From positions 108,328,999 to 108,392,998 of the forward strand of contig CM070562.1 of NCBI GenBank assembly GCA_036346405.1: 64,000 bases of DNA, given 5' to 3'. The position numbers were made by a program, and so were the translations under genes. Of this stretch, positions 58,977-64,000 are shown piece by piece. Source of the DNA: Phyllostachys edulis (Eukaryota > Streptophyta > Magnoliopsida > Poales > Poaceae). The notes under the pieces were generated by a model. The model was not told where the DNA came from and searched no databases. It was given only the letters and a program-made list of their open reading frames with translations. Within the stretch, counting starts at the first letter, position 1; each line of letters opens with the position of its first letter.

Positions 58977-59861
58977 TGATGAGGGCATCCCTACTACTAC
59001 TACATCTTCCACGCCAAGTGTGCATGAGGATGTTTAAGAAGTGCCAAAAGGTCCAATGATTAGAACACGAGCTAAAAAGATTAATCAACAGGTGAACTCG
59101 CTCCTAGTTAAATTTGGTGTAAATTTATATGAGAACTGGTTACTACTTAATGCTATTATTTTAATTGTTCTCAGGTTTATGTGTGAGGAGACTTTGGGAC
59201 CACAAGTAGGCATGAATGCATGGAAGCTGCTTGTGCATGCGCCACAAGGAAGGAAAAGAAATAAAGTATTGATAAGATAAAGAAAGACACAAGGATGCAT
59301 GCATGTGTCTTTGCGTGACCATCGGCATGCATGTTGTGCATGCATGTAAAGCATTAGAGAGAATTGGCACACATGCATGGACACGTGAAGACAAAGGGTC
59401 CAAGCCTTTGCCCGCTTCATACCAAATTAATTCATCTAATTAGTATTCATTAGTTTAGACCAACAGCGTGGACTTTGGTTCGGTAGAACTCCTTTCAAGC
59501 CGGCCCAAGGCCCATGCGTGTGTGCGTGTGTAGAGATTAGGGCACCTTAAGTAGCCGCCGCTTTTTTCCTTGTAAGCAGACCAGATATTTTGATAATAGA
59601 TTGCTTTGAGAGTTCTTTCATGGTGACCAATTCATCATGAGGGGAAATTGAGAGTTCGCCTAAATCAAGATCGTTCAACCTTTCCGCTGGGAATTGGGAG
59701 CGCGATAGGGCTTCGCTTGGTGGTCGTGAAGTCCAGCGCGTGTGTTCTTGCGAATTAAAGAGTGTTCGTTCTTGCATTGGCAACAGAGGATCACTACGAT
59801 TCGAGAGGCCATACGTGAGTATCTTGATCCTACGTCGAGAAGATCGGGCGACCCCGTATCA
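58977..59861 (+). repeat. 5-prime LTR of the gypsy derivative
   Basis: 885 bp, TG...CA. It carries the duplicated C-terminal codons and stop of the polyprotein at its start, as the 3-prime LTR does. Confidence 0.88.
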
Positions 59862-59863
59862 TC

Positions 59864-59875
59864 TGGTATCAGAGC
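59864..59875 (+). other. primer-binding site
   Basis: TGGTATCAGAGC, complementary to the 3-prime end of plant initiator-Met tRNA, two bases after the LTR end. Confidence 0.9.
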
Positions 59876-61235
59876 GCGGTTGACTCGGTAGGATTACTTA
59901 TCCCTAGATTAGATTGATTTTTATTGCTGTTCTTAATACCTAGAGTCCATAAACCGAAAATTGCAACACAAAAAATTCCAAATCCTAGTTTTTGCATCTG
60001 TTATTTCCTGTGAGTTTAGTTATGTTTTAATCCATTAGAATTTTTGTTTAGTGCTGATCGTAGTGTTGTTTTGCGTCGCTTAATCTTTGTATCCAATCCA
60101 AACCATCTAAAAAAAATTCGATCTGCTACGAAAAAAAGGCCAATCTGTGCACGTCGCGGGAGGGACTCATGGCTGCTGCGGCGTAATTACTCTGATGATT
60201 CGCGCCTTTCTCATGATGACCCAACCACTCAAGAGTTTCACGCGCTCTGATACCAACTTTGCTACATTGTTTGGTACTTTCTGGTGCTGCCTGAGACCCT
60301 CTGATATTCGCGTTTATGCTGGCGCTAATGGTTCGCCTCGCTGCGATCGTTTAACCGATCCATTAGCTCGCGTCACTCTGATGCCCAAATTGCTCTGATC
60401 TGCGCCCGATTGAGCAGTCGTGGAAAAAAGAAGGGGTTGCTGATTTTTTCCTTTCATCTTTGAGACTAGTCCTTGATAATTGCTTAGGGCTGTTCATTGA
60501 ATTATTTACACTTGCTGAAAATTTGAACTTGTGTGAGGGAAGCTTAAACCCTAGTTTTGGCAAAAAAAAAAGGAAAAAAAAAGAAAGACAAAACAAAAGA
60601 AAAGACACGTCACAAGTCAAAAAAAAAAAGGTGTGGCTGTGAAGTAAAAAAAAAGAAAAAAAAAGGTATTGGCCGAAACTTGAGGAAAAGGATAACCTTA
60701 GTTCATAAATTTCAGATTGTGTATTTAATTTCTTTGAGCAATCTTGTGCCCTCACATTTCATATTATTGCAATTGGCTAGCGTCTCTCCTAGTACTTGGT
60801 GCAAAATGAGCTAGTTTTCATCTTAATTTCAGATTGTATCTCACTAGCTCATTCCTTTGTTTGCATTGAGTCACATTAATCTTTGCGTGTGCGTTCGTAT
60901 ACTTCACTTAAACCTTTTGGATCAGCACTTAGGCAAAATATTCTAGCTTGGATTATTACTTAGCTTTACAACATCAAGAATTTCAGATTGCTAGGATATA
61001 CACCTCCATACCAAGCTCCACCAAATAACCGTTGTTGTGCAATTGTGAACACTCTTAAATTCGCTTGATCATCACTTTGCTATTGTAGCTTCCACCAAGT
61101 GTAAGTTTCTTTTGGCCTTAATTCACTTCGGAAGGGTAAGAACTTTACTTGGGAGAGAAAGGAGAGATTGAGTGCTTTTGACTAATCATCCATATACACT
61201 CTTGCTGTTTGTGTTTTCTTTTGCACAATCTAACT
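59876..61235 (+). other. untranslated leader of the gypsy derivative
   Basis: About 1.36 kb without a long frame. It has an A/G-rich stretch at 60560-60670 (runs of A with AAAG). A packaging signal would be expected somewhere here, but none can be pinpointed by eye. Confidence 0.6.
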
Positions 61236-62483
61236 ATGTTAGGTGAAGAAAACAACTATGGTGATGAGCATGAGGTTGATCTTAATGCCCCGGTGACTCG
61301 CTTCCAGCATCAGGCATTGAGAACTACATTGCAACAAGAATTTGTAGCTGGCACCACTGCAATGGGGGAAGAACTCAGGGCGGACATGCAGGATCTCCGC
61401 ATTGACCTCAATCAACAAATGAATGTGTTGCGTACGGGCATCGTGAATGATGTTGTACGGGCACTTCGTCAACAACAAGAAGAAGATAGTGTGCATCTAC
61501 CGGCTCACATACCTCCACGAGATGAGGAGGTCACTGCACGAGTCGCCCAGGATGCTCGACAACGGCGAGACCGTGTGGTGGCACAAGCCATACGGCCACC
61601 TCCACCTGGGAGAGGAGGTAGGGGAGGCGCCCAAGGACCCGGGAGGGGCCGTGGGCCTAGAGGCCGAGGTGGGGGAGCACCTCACTACGACGACGACGAT
61701 TTGTACCACTACGATGATGGATACCACCGCCGACACCGCTACGGCAATGAACGACCGAATGAAGAGAAATTTGGTAAGCTTAAATTTACTATGCCAACAT
61801 TTTCAGGTACACATGATCCCGAAGATTACCTCACTTGGGAGCTCAAGGTGGACAAAGTGTTCCGTATGCACAATTACTCCGAAGAAAAGAAAATACACAT
61901 GGCTGCACTTGAATTTGATAAATATGCGCTCATTTGGTGGGAACAAGTTCAAAATCAAAGGAGAGAGTACAACGAACCTCCCATCACTACATGGGAAGAG
62001 ATGAAGTATCACATGAGAGCGAGGTTTGTCCCTAAACATTACAAACGTGATTTATTTGATAAATTGCAGCACATGAAGCAAAGAACTCTCACGGTGGAGG
62101 ACTATTATAAAGAGATGGAGATGGCCATGATTCGAGCTAATACATTTGAGCAAGAAGAACAAACAATGGCTCGCTTCCTTACTGGTTTGCACCCTCCCAT
62201 CAAGCGCATTACTGAATTTCAGCCCTACAACAACATGGTGGAGTTGGTGCATCAAGCAACCAAGGCTGAAAGGCAAGTGCAACAAGATATGAGAGCAACA
62301 AGAACATCATCATACACACCCTGTTCAGCACCTACAGGAGGTAAATCCACATCCTGTTTCATTTCTTTTCAAACTAATCAATCTAGTGGAAGTTTTGCTC
62401 CTAGTACCAGTGCTGAACCAGGCGGGAAAAATGCAACAACACCCATTGCCAAGAAAAGTTTAGCACCTTCTACCTTGTCTTGA
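61236..62483 (+). CDS. gypsy gag (415 aa)
   Basis: The first true ATG is at 61236 (MLGEENNYGDEHEVDLNAP). The N-terminal half has a coiled-coil-like stretch and then a Gly/Arg-rich, His/Tyr-rich linker (about residues 130-175). The retrotransposon-gag domain follows (KFTMPTFSGTHDPEDYLTWE, ALIWWEQVQNQRREYNEPPI, RDLFDKLQHMKQ). It should form the particle core. A UGA at 62481-62483 stops it just before the zinc knuckle, which continues in the same frame after a second UGA at 62493-62495. Confidence 0.85.
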   Translation: MLGEENNYGDEHEVDLNAPVTRFQHQALRTTLQQEFVAGTTAMGEELRADMQDLRIDLNQQMNVLRTGIVNDVVRALRQQQEEDSVHLPAHIPPRDEEVTARVAQDARQRRDRVVAQAIRPPPPGRGGRGGAQGPGRGRGPRGRGGGAPHYDDDDLYHYDDGYHRRHRYGNERPNEEKFGKLKFTMPTFSGTHDPEDYLTWELKVDKVFRMHNYSEEKKIHMAALEFDKYALIWWEQVQNQRREYNEPPITTWEEMKYHMRARFVPKHYKRDLFDKLQHMKQRTLTVEDYYKEMEMAMIRANTFEQEEQTMARFLTGLHPPIKRITEFQPYNNMVELVHQATKAERQVQQDMRATRTSSYTPCSAPTGGKSTSCFISFQTNQSSGSFAPSTSAEPGGKNATTPIAKKSLAPSTLS

Positions 62484-62495
62484 TGGGCTCTCTGA

Positions 62496-63692
62496 AGAAG
62501 TAGTGCCATCCAATGCTTCAAATGCCTTGGACGAGGTCATATACAAAGGGATTGTCCAAATAACAAGGTTATGTTGTTAATGGAGAATGGAGAGTATGAC
62601 TCTACTAGCGAAGAGGAAGGTGAGGCCCTTGCTGATTTTAGAAGATTTGGAGGTGTACATGAGGAAGGACAAAGGAAGGAGGCGCATGAAGATGGTTTTT
62701 GTGACCCCGAGGTTGGTCCTATCCTTGTGTGTGCACCGACGGTGTTGAGTGTGCAAGCAAAACCCACTCATGAGCAGCGCTACAATCTTTTCCAAACAAG
62801 AGCTCAGGTGAGTAACGTTGGTAAGTGTTGCAAAGTTATTATTGATGGTGGAAGTTGCCACAATTTAGCTAGTAAAGAACTTTGCACTAAACTTGGGTTG
62901 AAATTCAACAAACATCCACATCCATATCAAATTCAATGGTTGAATAATGATGGCTCTATGAATGTTGGATACACTGTTGATGTTAGTTTTCAGATTGGGA
63001 ATTACCGAGATACTGTGGAGTGTGATGTAGTTTCCATGGATGTTTGTCACTTACTTTTAGGAAGACCATGGCAATATGATAGATCTGTGATTCATGATGG
63101 GAGAACAAATCAATATAAGTTCATGTGGAATAACAAAGAAATAACATTGCGACCTTTAACTCCTTCTCAAATTGTGAATGATAACATGCAAAAGATTGAG
63201 GTGAACGTAAAGAATGAGAGAGGGAAGGAGCAAAAGAGTGTGATTCCACAAAAGGTGAGTGAGAGCCATAAGCTAAAACTGAATGGGAAAAGAAAGAACG
63301 AGGGAGAGAAAAAGTTAGTCATGATAGCCACTAAATCTGATTTGAGAGCGATGAGAGATGATCCCACTTTGATGCACTTTGTATTGCTGTACAAAGATGA
63401 TTTGCTTTCTACTAATGACTTAACCTCTCGTCCTAGCGTGGTTTCTCAAGTTTTGCAGGCTTATGAGGATGTTTTTCCGGAGAAGGTACCCGCTGGTCTA
63501 CCGCCTATTCGAGGCATTGAATATCAAATTGACTATGCAGTAAGTACCACTTTTAATGTTGCTGCTTTATCACCATTTTTTGGGCAAGACGATATAGAGT
63601 CGAGGACGACTCCTTTTCAAGAGGGGAAGGATGATGAGGGCATCCCTACTACTACTACATCTTCCACGCCAAGTGTGCATGAGGATGTTTAA
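62496..63692 (+). pseudogene. gypsy zinc knuckle/protease fused in frame to the polyprotein tail
   Basis: Same frame as gag, after two UGA codons. The CCHC knuckle CFKCLGRGHIQRDC is at about 62514-62555. The retroviral-type aspartic protease has IIDGGSCHNLAS at about 62838-62875 and the LLLGRPWQYDR region near 63053-63085. The frame then enters the linker before RT (GLPPIRGIEYQIDYAV, ending near 63540) and passes directly to STTFNVAALSPFF, the C-terminal tail normally placed after integrase. It stops at 63692 within the 3-prime LTR. The whole RT-RNase H-integrase block is missing, yet the junction is in frame. Confidence 0.85.
63619..63631 (+). other. polypurine tract inside the reading frame
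   Basis: AAGAGGGGAAGGA immediately precedes the TG of the 3-prime LTR and is translated as part of the polyprotein tail. Confidence 0.85.
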
Positions 63693-64000
63693 GAAGTGCC
63701 AAAAGGTCCAATGATTAGAACACGAGCTAAAAAGATTAATCAACAGGTGAAGTCGCTCCTAGTTAAATTTGGTGTAAATTTATATGAGAACTGGTTACTA
63801 CTTAATGCTATTATTTTAATTGTTCTCAGGTTTATGTGTGAGGAGACTTTGGGACCACAAGGAGGCATGAATGCATGGAAGCTGCTTGTGCATGCGCCAC
63901 AAGGAAGGAAAAGAAATAAAGTATTGATAAGATAAAGAAAGACACAAGGATGCATGCATGTGTGCTGCGTGACCATCAGCATGCATGTTGTGCATGCATG
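63632..64000 (+). repeat. 3-prime LTR of the gypsy derivative (partial)
   Basis: 369 bp visible, matching 58977-59346 with five substitutions and one single-base indel; truncated by the window end. Confidence 0.9.

Larger units (their letters stand above)
58977..64000 (+). mobile_element. Ty3/gypsy deletion derivative lacking RT, RNase H and integrase (runs off the window)
   Basis: The 885-bp 5-prime LTR (58977-59861) starts TGATGAGGGCATCC. The primer site TGGTATCAGAGC at 59864-59875 fits initiator-Met tRNA. A ~1.35-kb leader follows, then gag, zinc knuckle and protease, then a direct jump to the last ~45 residues of the polyprotein. The polypurine tract is at 63619-63631, and the 3-prime LTR starts at 63632 and leaves the window. 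Over the 370 comparable LTR positions I count five substitutions and one indel, so the insertion is young. The reading frame crosses the polypurine tract and ends about 60 bp inside the LTR, a trait recalled for CRM-clade chromoviruses. Confidence 0.85.

Noticed and set aside
58977..59346. The match to 63632-64000 first looked like a tandem array sharing an LTR, since it includes the end of an ORF
   Set aside because: Both copies start at the same TG, and a polypurine tract abuts the right copy; the polyprotein simply extends into the LTR, so these are ordinary 5-prime and 3-prime LTRs.

Overview
The window looks like nuclear DNA of a grass (Poaceae). Three multi-exon genes have canonical GT/AG introns and GC-rich first exons, and all best match plant families. 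The space between and inside them is filled with nested LTR retrotransposons, hAT-like elements, MITE-like repeats and microsatellites. I cannot name the species.

Layout. 1-1900: a low-coding, transcript-like unit carrying a site with perfect 21/21 complementarity to the GUG form of plant miR171, interrupted by a 4-nt bulge exactly between miRNA positions 10 and 11. That is the signature of an endogenous target mimic and is the most interesting signal here. 1900-9850: AT-rich intergenic DNA with tandem duplications. 9849-12004 (+): a PTC52-type Rieske oxygenase of the chloroplast envelope, 3 exons, 546 aa. 12567-15558 (-): a serine-incorporator (SERINC/TMS) membrane protein, 6 exons, 413 aa, convergent with PTC52. 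17272-20601: a SIRE-type copia solo LTR. 22338-22940: two arrays of short palindromes. 24221-25280: a degenerate hAT-like element carrying an intron-containing fragment of a chloroplast chaperonin-60 alpha gene. 26075-29300: a large gypsy LTR with internal-region remnants. 30410-48440 (+): a complete Nudix-hydrolase/dipeptidyl-peptidase-III fusion gene (NUDX3 type), 21 exons, 776 aa. Its introns hold an almost intact 4.97-kb copia element with a perfect 5-bp target duplication and a truncated copia copy. 48441-51684: AT-rich repeats and small hairpins. 51685-58976: a decayed SIRE-type copia element. One of its LTRs was hit by a 329-bp hAT-like element and the other by a gypsy element (58977 to beyond the window end) that has lost reverse transcriptase, RNase H and integrase.

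The three host genes are unrelated in pathway (chlorophyll/envelope oxygenase, membrane lipid-serine protein, Nudix/peptidase M49), as is usual for plant neighbours. All exon coordinates were read by eye from splice signals and reading frame. The three CDSs close exactly in frame, which supports the models. TE lineage names are from memory of family hallmarks and were not checked against a database.
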